From positions 145,394 through 209,393 of the forward strand of contig JAYRKY010000005.1 of the NCBI GenBank assembly GCA_041905525.1: a stretch of DNA of 64,000 nt. Reading direction: 5' to 3'. How positions within the stretch are numbered: the first letter of the stretch is position 1; the number at the start of each line of letters is the position of its first letter. This document shows, one piece after another, positions 15,381 to 24,110 of the stretch. This DNA comes from SHVO01 sp041905525. GTDB lineage: Bacteria > Pseudomonadota > Alphaproteobacteria > Rhodospirillales > Rhodospirillaceae. The notes under the pieces were generated by a model. It saw only the letters and a program-made list of their open reading frames with translations. It was not told the DNA's origin and did no database searches. Position numbers and translations under genes: made by a program.

Positions 15381-16442
15381 TCAGGTCTGCGCACCGGCGG
15401 AAGGCGGATAGACGTGGACCTCGCCATAGGGATCCTCAATGGCATAGGACCCGTTGTCTTCGCTCACGTAGGGGCCGGTGAGGGGCACTTTTCCCGCACC
15501 TCCCGGGATGTCGAGAATGTAGGTTGGTTGTGCGAGGCCGGACACGCGTCCGCGCAACGACTTCACCAGCCGACGGCCCTCCTCGACCGGCACGCGGAAC
15601 TGGCTGGTGCCGGGCGCGTAGTCCAGTTGATGGAGGTAATAGGGTTTGATGCGCGATGCGACGAGACCGCGCATCAGCGCTTCCAGTGTTTCGGGCGTAT
15701 CGTTCACGCCCTTGAGCAACACGGACTGCGCGAGCAAGGGGATGCCGGCGTCGCTGAGTCGCTGGCAGGCGGCGCGCATGGCGGGTGTCATCTCATCAGG
15801 GTGATTGCAGTGGATCGCCACATATACCGCTTTGCCGGTGGCTTTCAGCGCTGCGACCAACGACGCGTCGATACGCTCCGGGGCGGCCACCGGCACCCGC
15901 GTATGGATACGAATCACCTGAACATGGGCGATACGGTCCAGGGCGCGCATGATCTCTTCGACCCGCCGGGCGGAGAGAACCAACGGATCGCCCCCCGTCA
16001 GGATAACCTCCCAAATCGAGGGCGTCCCGCGCAGGTAATCGAGCGCAGCCTCCATCTCGGCCGGCGTAAGGACACCCGCGCTGCCCACGTCCTCACGCCT
16101 GAAGCAGAAGCGGCAGTACACCGCGCAGGTCAGTGTCGGAAGGAAGAGCGCCCGATCCGGGTAGCGATGGACAATGCCTTTCACCGGGCTGTGCGCATGA
16201 TCCCCGATGGGGTCGTCGTTTTCGCCGGGCGCGACGGTAACTTCATCGGCGCTTGGCACAAACTGGCGCATGAGCGCCGGCGCGTGCGCCGAGGCGTTCA
16301 ACAGTTCGTGGATGGTCGGGGGAATGGCCACCGCATAACGCGCGGTGACGCGCTCGATGGCGGCGACCGCGGAGTCGGGGATAAGTCCCGCCGCCGCGAG
16401 ATCTGAAGCTGAGGTGAGGGTGCGCGGCGCGAGGCTGTTCAT
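15381..16442 (-). CDS. Lysine 2,3-aminomutase family radical SAM protein
   Basis: A 353-residue PLP-dependent radical SAM protein. The cluster motif is CAVYCRFCF (Cys106, 110, 113). The GGDPLVL block, HQLDYAPGTSQFR (substrate-amine Asp) and ILDIPGGAGKVP (second Asp and the PLP Lys) match lysine 2,3-aminomutase, not the PSKTP ending of EpmB. It probably interconverts alpha- and beta-lysine or a similar amino acid. Modification of elongation factor P, which some relatives do, cannot be excluded because no efp or epmA lies nearby. It is 11 bp after the hybrid kinase on the same strand. Confidence 0.85.
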   Translation of the reverse strand: MNSLAPRTLTSASDLAAAGLIPDSAVAAIERVTARYAVAIPPTIHELLNASAHAPALMRQFVPSADEVTVAPGENDDPIGDHAHSPVKGIVHRYPDRALFLPTLTCAVYCRFCFRREDVGSAGVLTPAEMEAALDYLRGTPSIWEVILTGGDPLVLSARRVEEIMRALDRIAHVQVIRIHTRVPVAAPERIDASLVAALKATGKAVYVAIHCNHPDEMTPAMRAACQRLSDAGIPLLAQSVLLKGVNDTPETLEALMRGLVASRIKPYYLHQLDYAPGTSQFRVPVEEGRRLVKSLRGRVSGLAQPTYILDIPGGAGKVPLTGPYVSEDNGSYAIEDPYGEVHVYPPSAGAQT

Positions 16443-16453
16443 GTCCTGAGGCT

Positions 16454-18325
16454 TTAGTCGATGGCCCGCCTGACGGCGTGAGCCAGGGCATCTAGTGTAA
16501 AGGGTTTTTGCAGCAGCTTCACGCCCGGGTCTAGTACCCCATTGTGCACGACCGCATTGCGCGTATAGCCGGTGGTATAGAGGACTTTGAGGTCTGGTTT
16601 CCGGCGCAGCGCTTCTTGCGCCAGCTGGTGCCCATTCATCTGGGGCATCACGACATCCGTGAAGAGGAGGGCCACGCCGGGCGTGCGATCCAGCAACGTA
16701 AGCGCTTGTTCGCCGGTTTCTGCCTCCACCACTTGGTACCCAAGGTCGAAAAGGCTCTGAACTGTCAGTTTCCGAACGGCGGCTTCATCCTCAACGACCA
16801 GGATTGTTTCCCCCTTCGCGACCGGCGGAGCCGTCGGGGCCGCGGCGATCTGCTCCTCCTTCGGACCGAAGTAACGGGGGAGGTAGATCTTCACCGTCGT
16901 TCCGTGGCCTTCTTCCGAATAGATCTTTACGTGCCCGCCCGACTGTTTGACGAACCCATAAACCATGCTGAGGCCCAGCCCGGTCCCCGTTTTCTTGGTC
17001 GTGAAAAACGGGTCGAATACTTTGTCGACGATCTCGTGCGGCATGCCCGCGCCGGTGTCCGTCACGCAGATCGCCACATACTGGCCGGGCTCGATCCCGA
17101 GTTGCCGCCCATAGGCTTCCGATATCGACGCATTCGACGTCTCCACCGTCAGCTTGCCGCCGTCCGCCATGGCGTCGCGCGCGTTGACGACAAGGTTGAT
17201 GACCGCCGTTTCCAGTTGGTGAGCATCGGCGTGAATGCGCCAGAGGCCGCCCTCCGTAACGATCTCGGTTTCAATCGTTTCTCCGAGCGCGCGGCGAATA
17301 AGGTCGGACATGCCGCCGATAAGCCGGTTGGCATCAAGCGGACGCGGTTCAAGCACCTGTTTGCGCGCGAACGCAAGCAAGCGCTGGGTGAGGGACGCTC
17401 CCCGCATGGCGCCTTCGACGGCCGCCTGAACGAGGGGCTCGACATTGTAGTCGCCGCGCCCGATCCGCCGCTGAATCATGTTCAACGCGCCGATGATGAC
17501 GGCGAGCATATTGTTGAAATCGTGCGCGATGCCGCCCGTCAAATGGCCGATGGATTCCATTTTTTGCGCTTGGCTCAGCGCGGCCCGGGCGTCTTCCAGG
17601 GCTTTTTGTTGTTCGACGCGCTCTGTCACGTCGCGCGTAATTTTCGCGTACCCAAGGACCTTGCCTGAAGAGTCGGTCAGGCGGTCCATCACCACGCTTG
17701 CGTGGAAACGGCTTCCATCTTTACGGACCCTCGTGGTCGCCTCGGATTCGTATCGTCCTTCCTGCTGCGCCGTGTGGAGGACCTTCACGGGCAGCCCTGA
17801 GGCTTGATCTTCCTGCGTGTAAAAACAGGAGAAGTGCTTTCCGATGATCTCGCTCGCCTTGTAGCCCTTGATGCGCTCGGCGCCAGCGTTCCAGGTCGTT
17901 ACGTAACCTTCGGGATTCAGCATATAGATCGCGTAGTCGGTGACGCCTTGGACGAAACGAAGAAAATTCTCGTCGCTGGCGCGCTTTCCGGACTCCGCCG
18001 CGAGGCGGTCCGCGGTCTCAGCTGTCAATTGGTCCTGCGTACTCGCAAGTTCGCGTTTGCGATCGACCGCGCGCGCAAGGCCGAATCCGATGAGAATGAG
18101 CAGCGCGGCAACGATCCCATACATTATGTATGAGCTGGGGTCAGCGATGGCGCGCTCCGCGGCGGCCGCGTGGTGCGAACTCAGGACGGCCCCAGAGGTA
18201 ATGGTCGCGTGGAGCGCGGCGGAGCGGCCATGCGGCGTTCGCGGGCAGAAAAAACCGAGAGTCATTGTGGCCGGTGAGTGAATTGGAAGAGTTTTCGTAG
18301 CACATCGAACCGCTGTTGCATCCAT
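16454..18325 (-). CDS. PAS-containing hybrid histidine kinase
   Basis: A membrane-anchored hybrid sensor kinase of about 623 residues. A single membrane segment (YIMYGIVAALLILIGFGLARAV) sits near residues 67-87, then a PAS domain (about 118-235), a HisKA domain with the phosphorylated His in GGIAHDFNN (about 268), an ATPase domain (NARDAMADGG, DTGAGMP, GTGLGLSMVYGF) and a C-terminal receiver (VVEDEAAVRK, FTDVVMPQMNG, KPF). The start is uncertain: ATGs at 18334, 18325 and 18265 are in frame, and none has a strong ribosome site. The signal sensed is unknown. Confidence 0.9.
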   Translation of the reverse strand: MDATAVRCATKTLPIHSPATMTLGFFCPRTPHGRSAALHATITSGAVLSSHHAAAAERAIADPSSYIMYGIVAALLILIGFGLARAVDRKRELASTQDQLTAETADRLAAESGKRASDENFLRFVQGVTDYAIYMLNPEGYVTTWNAGAERIKGYKASEIIGKHFSCFYTQEDQASGLPVKVLHTAQQEGRYESEATTRVRKDGSRFHASVVMDRLTDSSGKVLGYAKITRDVTERVEQQKALEDARAALSQAQKMESIGHLTGGIAHDFNNMLAVIIGALNMIQRRIGRGDYNVEPLVQAAVEGAMRGASLTQRLLAFARKQVLEPRPLDANRLIGGMSDLIRRALGETIETEIVTEGGLWRIHADAHQLETAVINLVVNARDAMADGGKLTVETSNASISEAYGRQLGIEPGQYVAICVTDTGAGMPHEIVDKVFDPFFTTKKTGTGLGLSMVYGFVKQSGGHVKIYSEEGHGTTVKIYLPRYFGPKEEQIAAAPTAPPVAKGETILVVEDEAAVRKLTVQSLFDLGYQVVEAETGEQALTLLDRTPGVALLFTDVVMPQMNGHQLAQEALRRKPDLKVLYTTGYTRNAVVHNGVLDPGVKLLQKPFTLDALAHAVRRAID

Positions 18326-18364
18326 AAACACCATGGTTCTCGCAACGCGTGAAATGATGCTCCC

Positions 18365-20059
18365 TCACTCGCGAGGCCGATCGCTCCTTTTGCGCGCGAG
18401 GGCTTGCTCCACCATTGCGCGCCCAATCTCACGTTCGCCCATGATGGTGACGTTGGCTCCTAAGCGCTGCAGATAATCGACTTCTGCGTCCGAATGTGCG
18501 CGCGCGACGATAAAGACATCGGGGTTGGTCGCCCGCGCGTGTTCCACGAATTGACCGGCTTCGAAGCAATTTGGAACGGCCACGAATACAGCGGTCGCCT
18601 CGGCAACGCCGGCGCTGGCAATGAGTTCCGCGGGCGGGCGCGCGCCCGTCACGACTTTTACGCCCTCCTCCTCCAGACCCGTCACGATTTCCTGCTTCTC
18701 TTCAATCACCACGAAGGGGCGCTCATGCTCGCGCAGCGTTTCTCCGATGACGCTACCGACGCGTCCATAGCCAACCACGACCGCATGGACGGCCGGGGTT
18801 GGCGGTGGTCCTGGCTGCCGGTCTGCGGTTTGTGCGGTCGCTTGCGGGAAGGCGGCGCGCAGTTGCGGTTCGAAGCGAGAGATCAGGCCGAAGATGAACG
18901 GGTTGAGAAAAATAGAGATGATCGCGCCGCCGAGGATAAGGTCGCGGCCTTCCGTGGGGAGCAGCCCCAGTTGCACGCCGAGTGTCGCCAGGATGAAGGA
19001 GAACTCGCCGATCTGCGCGAGGCTCGCCGAAATCACGAGCGCGGTGTCCAGCGGACGCTTGAACAACAGTACGATACCCAGAGCGGCCACGGATTTTCCG
19101 ACGATGATGATCAGGACTGTGGCTGTCAGGGGGAGCGCTTGCTCCACCAGGATCATCGGATTGAACAGCATTCCGACCGCAACGAAGAACAAGACCGCGA
19201 AGGCGTCACGAAGCGGCAGCGTCTCGTTGGCGGCTTGATGGCTAAGCTCCGACTCGCTCATCATCATTCCGGCGAAAAATGCGCCGAGCGCGAAGGACAC
19301 GTCGAACAGCATCGCAGCGCCGTACGCGGTCCCCAGCGCGATGGCCAGAACGCACAGGCGAAACAGCTCGCGCGATCCCGTATGGGCGATGTGGTGCAGG
19401 ATCCAGGGAATCACGCGCCGTCCGGCGACCACCATGATCGCAACGAACGCGCCGACCTTCAGCAGGGTGACGCCGATCGCGAGAAAGACGTCCGCGGCCC
19501 CGACCGCCCCGGCGCCTGATTCCGATGAGCTCCCGAGAAGACCCGCGAAGGGGGGCAGAAGCACCAGCGTCAGGACCATCGCCAGGTCCTCGACGATCAG
19601 CCAGCCGACGGCGATATGTCCTTGCGGCGTCGACACCAGGTGCCGTTCCTGGAGGGCGCGCAACAGGACGACTGTACTGGCGACTGAAAGCGCGAGCCCG
19701 AAGACAACACCAGCGCCGACGCTCCATCCCATGGCGGCGGCAAGGCCCATGCCAAGCAGGGTGGCGATAGTGATTTGAGCCACCGCGCCTGGAATCGCGA
19801 TGGCACGGACGGACAGCAACTCTTTCAGTGAAAAATGAAGGCCGACGCCGAACATCAGGAGGATCACCCCGATCTCCGCCAGCTCCTGTGCCAGCGATGC
19901 GTCGGCGACAAATCCCGGCGTTTGCGGTCCGACCGCGATGCCCGCCAGCAGGTAGCCGACCAACGGGGAGACGCGCAGGCCATTGGCGCTGGCGCCGAAA
20001 ATGAACGCAAGCACGAGCCCGACGACGATGGTAGCGATAAGCGGTGTCTCGTGCGGCAT
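18365..20059 (-). CDS. ybaL: Kef/YbaL-type cation:proton antiporter
   Basis: A 564-residue CPA2-family transporter. Residues about 1-385 contain some 12 hydrophobic segments with the family blocks SPLVGYLLAGIAVGP, LMFGVGLHFS and ASLAQIGEFSFIL. After a Pro-rich linker, about 415-550 is a TrkA-N nucleotide-binding domain (VVVGYGRVGSVIGETL). It probably exports K+ or exchanges it for protons in the inner membrane, gated by nucleotide or thiol ligands. It sits alone between the kinase and the aminotransferase on the same strand. Assignment to YbaL over KefB/KefC rests on overall pattern only. Confidence 0.88.
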   Translation of the reverse strand: MPHETPLIATIVVGLVLAFIFGASANGLRVSPLVGYLLAGIAVGPQTPGFVADASLAQELAEIGVILLMFGVGLHFSLKELLSVRAIAIPGAVAQITIATLLGMGLAAAMGWSVGAGVVFGLALSVASTVVLLRALQERHLVSTPQGHIAVGWLIVEDLAMVLTLVLLPPFAGLLGSSSESGAGAVGAADVFLAIGVTLLKVGAFVAIMVVAGRRVIPWILHHIAHTGSRELFRLCVLAIALGTAYGAAMLFDVSFALGAFFAGMMMSESELSHQAANETLPLRDAFAVLFFVAVGMLFNPMILVEQALPLTATVLIIIVGKSVAALGIVLLFKRPLDTALVISASLAQIGEFSFILATLGVQLGLLPTEGRDLILGGAIISIFLNPFIFGLISRFEPQLRAAFPQATAQTADRQPGPPPTPAVHAVVVGYGRVGSVIGETLREHERPFVVIEEKQEIVTGLEEEGVKVVTGARPPAELIASAGVAEATAVFVAVPNCFEAGQFVEHARATNPDVFIVARAHSDAEVDYLQRLGANVTIMGEREIGRAMVEQALARKRSDRPRE

Positions 20060-20075
20060 CCCGGTAGGGTGTTCC

Positions 20076-21227
20076 TTATTTGTAGTAGTTCGTCAGTCTC
20101 TCCAAAGCGGCTTCGAGATAGGATTCCCGTTTGCAGAATGCAAACCGCACGAAGTGGCTCGGCCCATTGCCTTCGTAGAAGGCGCTGACTGGAATCGCGG
20201 TGACGCCGGCCTTCACGGTCATATCATGGCAGAAGGCGACATCGTCGCCGTTAAAACGTAACGCGGCGAAATCGGCTGTTACAAAGATGGTGCCTTGCGA
20301 GGGCAATACCTTGAATCCAATTTTCGCCAGCCCGGCCGACAGCATGTCGCGGCGGCGTTGGAGCGAATCACGATAGCCGTGGAAATAGGCCTCATCTTTC
20401 TCAAGTCCGTAAGCCACGGCCCATTGCAAGTTTGGCGGCGTGGTGAAGGTGAGAAATTGGTGCGCCTTCGCCACGGGGCCGAGCAGCGCCGGGCAAGCGC
20501 TGACGTAACCGACCTTCCATCCCGTTAGCGAGAAGGTTTTCCCCGCCGAGCCGAGACGCAGGCAACGTTCACGCATCCCCGGCAAGGTGATCAACGAAAT
20601 GTGCTTTTCGCCATCGTACACAAGGTGGTCGTAGACCTCGTCGCAGATCACATAGATGTCGTGCTTCTGCGCGAGCTCCGCGATGAAATCCAACTCGTCG
20701 CGCCGGAAAACCTTGCTGCAAGGGTTCATGGGCGTGTTGAGAATCATCAACTTCGTCTTGGGACTGAACGCCGCCGCCAGTTCTTCGCGGGGCAGCTCCC
20801 ACAGCGGCGGCATCAGCCGCACGATTTTGGGAATACCGCCGCCGCGGCGAATCATCGGCAGGTAGGAATCATAGAAGGGTTCGAACACGATGACTTCGTC
20901 GCCGGGTTCGATCAGGCCAAGGAGACAGGCGGCGAGGGATTCCGTGCCCCCGGAGGTGACCATGACCTCGGTCCAGTCGACATCCACGTTGAAGAAGCGT
21001 TTGCCGTTCGCCGCGACGGCCTTGCGCAGCTCAGGCAGCCCCATCATCGGGGGATACTGGTTGGACTTTTCCAACGCTTCGGCCGCCTTGGCCCGTACGT
21101 CGTCGGGGCCGTTGTCGTCGGAGAACCCCTGACCGAGGTTCAGGGCGTTGTGTTCGGTGGCCAGGGCGGACATGACCGTGAAGACGGTCGTCGGCAGGCC
21201 GGAGAGGACGCTGTTGGTGGGCTTCAT
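20076..21227 (-). CDS. Class I/II PLP-dependent aminotransferase
   Basis: A 383-residue fold-type I aminotransferase. I prefer the ATG at 21227 (MKPTNSVLSGLP) over one six codons upstream because it matches the family N-terminus. Landmarks are the NLGQGFSDD substrate loop, TSGGTESLAA, LNTPMNPCSKVF, CDEVYDHLVYDG and the PLP lysine in SAGKTFSLTGWKVGY (about 236). This pattern matches kynurenine/glutamine transaminase and YbdL-type methionine aminotransferases. The exact amino-acid substrate cannot be read from sequence. It is divergent from ppnN. Confidence 0.9.
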   Translation of the reverse strand: MKPTNSVLSGLPTTVFTVMSALATEHNALNLGQGFSDDNGPDDVRAKAAEALEKSNQYPPMMGLPELRKAVAANGKRFFNVDVDWTEVMVTSGGTESLAACLLGLIEPGDEVIVFEPFYDSYLPMIRRGGGIPKIVRLMPPLWELPREELAAAFSPKTKLMILNTPMNPCSKVFRRDELDFIAELAQKHDIYVICDEVYDHLVYDGEKHISLITLPGMRERCLRLGSAGKTFSLTGWKVGYVSACPALLGPVAKAHQFLTFTTPPNLQWAVAYGLEKDEAYFHGYRDSLQRRRDMLSAGLAKIGFKVLPSQGTIFVTADFAALRFNGDDVAFCHDMTVKAGVTAIPVSAFYEGNGPSHFVRFAFCKRESYLEAALERLTNYYK

Positions 21228-21517
21228 GCCGCACCTATAGGCCATCCCCCGGAAAACTGTGAAGCGGTTTCAGCGCGGGGCCGCGACGAGAAGCCCGAGG
21301 GCGGGGTCAAAAACGCCCGATTTGGCAAGAATCGCTTAAGCGCGTCGATGGTCCGGCCACCCCTTAAGCGCCAGTCCCAAAAGTGCGATGGTGAGGGGGC
21401 GGAGAGGAACGCGGGCGGCGGTCCAGATGAGGGCGCGACGGAACGGCTTCATGCCAACGTAACGTGGCGTCCGCCAAAATGTTCACTACCTTATCGGAAA
21501 CGCGCTTATATATGGCC

Positions 21518-22963
21518 ATGTCGAACGAACCCATCCAAGTTCCCCTTCACGACGCCGCCCATGACGAAACCGTCACCGGCCGGGCTTCGGTCCCCGTCAG
21601 CGGCGAATTCGTCGACGCCCGGGTTGCGCCGCGCGGCAGTCTCGAAACGCTTTCGCACGACGAGGTCGCCAAGCTGCTCGATCGCGGGCAGGGCGGCCTG
21701 TATCCCTTGTTGCGGCGCTGCGCTCTTGCGGTGCTGAATGCCGGCAGCATCAGCGACGATGCGCGCGAACTGTTCGAGAAGTTCCAGGACTTCGACCTCA
21801 AAATCATCCAGAAGTCTTTCGGCGTCGAGCTCGAGGTCGTGAACGCGCCTGCGATCGCGTTTGTCGACGGCGAAATGATCCGCGGCGTGAAGGAACTGTT
21901 GTTCGCGGTGCTGCGGGACATCGTCTACATCTACAACGAGGTGATCGAGAGCGGCCGCTTCAATCTCACGCAGCCCGAAAGCATCACCAACGCTGTTTTC
22001 CATATCCTGCGCAACGCGCGGGTGCTCGGTGCTCAGAACAAGCCCGACCTCGTCGTGTGCTGGGGCGGGCACTCCATCAGCCGCGAGGAGTACGACTACA
22101 CCAAGCGTGTTGGTTACGAGTTGGGCCTGCGCGGCCTCAACGTGTGCACGGGCTGCGGACCCGGCGCGATGAAAGGTCCCATGAAGGGGGCGAACATCGG
22201 CCATGCCAAACAACGCATCAAAACCGGGTGTTATATCGGTTTGACCGAACCGGGTATCGTCGCGGCGGAGCCGCCGAACCCGATCGTCAATCAACTTGTG
22301 ATCATGCCGGACATCGAGAAACGCCTGGAGGCGTTTATCCGTCTCGGCCATGGCATCGTGATCTTCCCGGGCGGAGTCGGCACCATGGAAGAGATTCTCT
22401 TCCTTCTCGGCACGCTTTTGGATCCGGCCAATGCCGCCGAACCGATGCCGCTGATCTTCACCGGCCCAAAATCCGCCACGTCGTACTTCCAGCGCATCGA
22501 CGAGTTTATCGCACTCACTCTCGGGCCCGACGCGCGCAAACGCTACCAGATCATCGTCGACGATGAGGCCGAAGTCGGCCGCGCCATGGTGCGCGGCTTC
22601 GCCCAGGTGCTGAAGCACCGCAAGGATGTCGGCGAAGCCTTCAACTTCAATTGGAACCTAAAGATTCCGGAAGGCTTCCAGCATCCCTTCGAGGTGACTC
22701 ACGAAACGGTCGGTTCGCTCGACCTGCATCTTGATCAACCCGTTCACGCTCGTGCGGTAGCGCTGCGCCGCCTGTTTTCGGCCCTGGTGGCGGGAAACGT
22801 GAAGGAGACCGGAATCCGACAGATTGAGGAGAAGGGCCCTTTCCTCATCCATGGCGACCGTGCGCTGGTCGAGCCGCTGGACGGTCTGCTGGCCCAATTC
22901 ATTGCCCAAAACCGCATGAAGCTGTCAGGCGACTACAAGCCGGTTTATCGGATCGTGCAATAA
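21518..22963 (+). CDS. ppnN: Nucleotide 5'-monophosphate nucleosidase (LOG family)
   Basis: A 481-residue PpnN/YgdH homologue. It hydrolyses purine and pyrimidine nucleoside monophosphates to base and ribose 5-phosphate, and in E. coli is stimulated by (p)ppGpp. The central Rossmann domain carries CTGCGPGAMKGPMKGA and the LOG signature PGGVGTMEE (about residue 288). The N- and C-terminal helical extensions (DFDLKIIQKSFGVELEV, GDYKPVYRIV) distinguish it from short LOG proteins. ATGs at 21464, 21512 and 21518 are in frame, and I chose the last because the sequence before it is not family-like. Confidence 0.9.
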   Translation: MSNEPIQVPLHDAAHDETVTGRASVPVSGEFVDARVAPRGSLETLSHDEVAKLLDRGQGGLYPLLRRCALAVLNAGSISDDARELFEKFQDFDLKIIQKSFGVELEVVNAPAIAFVDGEMIRGVKELLFAVLRDIVYIYNEVIESGRFNLTQPESITNAVFHILRNARVLGAQNKPDLVVCWGGHSISREEYDYTKRVGYELGLRGLNVCTGCGPGAMKGPMKGANIGHAKQRIKTGCYIGLTEPGIVAAEPPNPIVNQLVIMPDIEKRLEAFIRLGHGIVIFPGGVGTMEEILFLLGTLLDPANAAEPMPLIFTGPKSATSYFQRIDEFIALTLGPDARKRYQIIVDDEAEVGRAMVRGFAQVLKHRKDVGEAFNFNWNLKIPEGFQHPFEVTHETVGSLDLHLDQPVHARAVALRRLFSALVAGNVKETGIRQIEEKGPFLIHGDRALVEPLDGLLAQFIAQNRMKLSGDYKPVYRIVQ

Positions 22964-23014
22964 CGGCGGGGGATGTACCGGGGCGCCCGGGATGTGCGGC
23001 GCGCGGAGGGCAAA

Positions 23015-23089
23015 TGGTGCTGCCGAATAGGATTGAACTATCGACCTCCCCCTTACCAAGGGGGTGCTCTACCACTGAGCTACGGCAGC
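23015..23089 (-). tRNA. tRNA-Thr (anticodon GGT)
   Basis: A full cloverleaf reads on the minus strand: acceptor GCTGCCG/CGGCAGC, D-arm GCTC-AGTGGTAG-AGC, anticodon stem CCCCC/GGGGG with loop TTGGTAA (anticodon GGT), and T-arm GATAG-TTCAATC-CTATT. The discriminator is A and the CCA is encoded. It lies between ppnN and a small gene, with no integrase or att-like duplication beside it. Confidence 0.95.
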
Positions 23090-23241
23090 ATGACCACATG
23101 CGGTTCGGACCCCTATCTCAGGCGCGGGGCCCTCAAAGCGGCGCGGAACATGCCACAAGCCCCCTGGCGGTGCAAGCAACCGTCATATAGGTCTTATCCT
23201 ATGATTTTACAGCGTTATCCCGGAACCCGTGGAAAGCTCCC

Positions 23242-23418
23242 ATGACCAGCCGAGATCACGGCCCAAAGAGCGGTCCGCAGGAAAAGCCGTCTTCTACCGC
23301 GGCGAAAGACCGCCTCGCGGCCGCCCTTCGCGAAAACCTGAAGCGCCGGAAAGCGCAGGAAAGAGCCCGCGACAAGGACCCACCGGCCTCTTCGGACGAA
23401 GGCGGCGGCCAGCGCTAA
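23242..23418 (+). CDS. 58-residue basic conserved protein upstream of dcd
   Basis: A short highly charged protein (MTSRDHGPKSGPQ...). Its core KDRLAAALRENLKRRKAQERAR is a predicted amphipathic, strongly basic helix flanked by disordered ends. Similar short proteins with the LRxNLKRRKAQ pattern occur near murA in many Alphaproteobacteria, which supports it being real. The start is the ATG after AAAGCTCCC. It precedes dcd by 69 bp on the same strand. Nucleic-acid binding is conceivable from charge, but function is unknown. Confidence 0.7.
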   Translation: MTSRDHGPKSGPQEKPSSTAAKDRLAAALRENLKRRKAQERARDKDPPASSDEGGGQR

Positions 23419-23487
23419 CTTGAGGGCTCCGGCCCTGTAAGCTACAAGCGGACCACACCTCATTCCCCGCCTTTAGGACCCTTTCGC

Positions 23488-24042
23488 ATGTCCGTACTGC
23501 CCGATACTTGGATCCGTCAGATGGCCACGGAGCACGGCATGATCACGCCGTTCGCCGACCGTCAGCACCGCGAAGGCATCATCTCCTATGGTGTCTCGTC
23601 ATACGGGTATGACGCCCGTGTGTCGCGCGAGTTCAAGATTTTCACGAATGTCGATTCCGCGGTGGTGGACCCCAAGGACTTTTCGAACGCGGGGTTTGTC
23701 GACCGCGACACCGACGTATGCGTCATCCCGCCGAACAGTTTTGCTCTCGCCCGTACGGTCGAATACTTCAAGATTCCGCGCGATGTTCTCGTGATCTGCC
23801 TCGGCAAATCCACTTATGCCCGCTGCGGAATTATCGTCAATGTCACCCCGCTTGAGCCTGAGTGGGAAGGCCACGTGACCCTCGAGTTCTCGAACACCAC
23901 CACGTTGCCGGCGAAAATCTACGCCAATGAAGGCGCGGCGCAGTTCATTTTCCTGAAGGCTGACAGCGTGTGTGAGACGTCTTACGCGGACCGCAAGGGT
24001 AAGTACCAGGGACAGAAAGGCGTCACGCTCCCACGCCTTTAA
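23488..24042 (+). CDS. dcd: dCTP deaminase
   Basis: A 184-residue homotrimeric enzyme that deaminates dCTP to dUTP for thymidylate synthesis. Family blocks are YGVSSYGYDARVS, the catalytic region CLGKSTYARCGIIVNVTPLEPEWEGHVTLEFSNTT (Ser, Arg and Glu there carry out the reaction), and the C-terminal lid YADRKGKYQGQKGVTLPR. Length is normal. It is followed by murA 68 bp later on the same strand. Confidence 0.97.
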   Translation: MSVLPDTWIRQMATEHGMITPFADRQHREGIISYGVSSYGYDARVSREFKIFTNVDSAVVDPKDFSNAGFVDRDTDVCVIPPNSFALARTVEYFKIPRDVLVICLGKSTYARCGIIVNVTPLEPEWEGHVTLEFSNTTTLPAKIYANEGAAQFIFLKADSVCETSYADRKGKYQGQKGVTLPRL

Positions 24043-24110
24043 GGCCGTACGCCGTACGCCGGGCGGCGTAGCGGACATCCTTTTACGAGACTGAGAAGAA
24101 AGCACATCCA

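Noticed and set aside
15381..16442. EpmB, the EF-P beta-lysylation aminomutase
   Set aside because: The C-terminal sequence fits KamA-type GGxGK better than the PSKTP form of EpmB, and no efp or epmA is close.
18494..19519. A 341-codon open frame on the plus strand
   Set aside because: It is antisense to the ybaL antiporter, which has clear membrane and TrkA-N motifs. The shadow frame is charged and featureless.
23015..23089. tRNA-Thr as the attachment site of the glycan island
   Set aside because: No integrase, no duplicated tRNA 3' end, and the island begins over 4 kb away beyond housekeeping genes.
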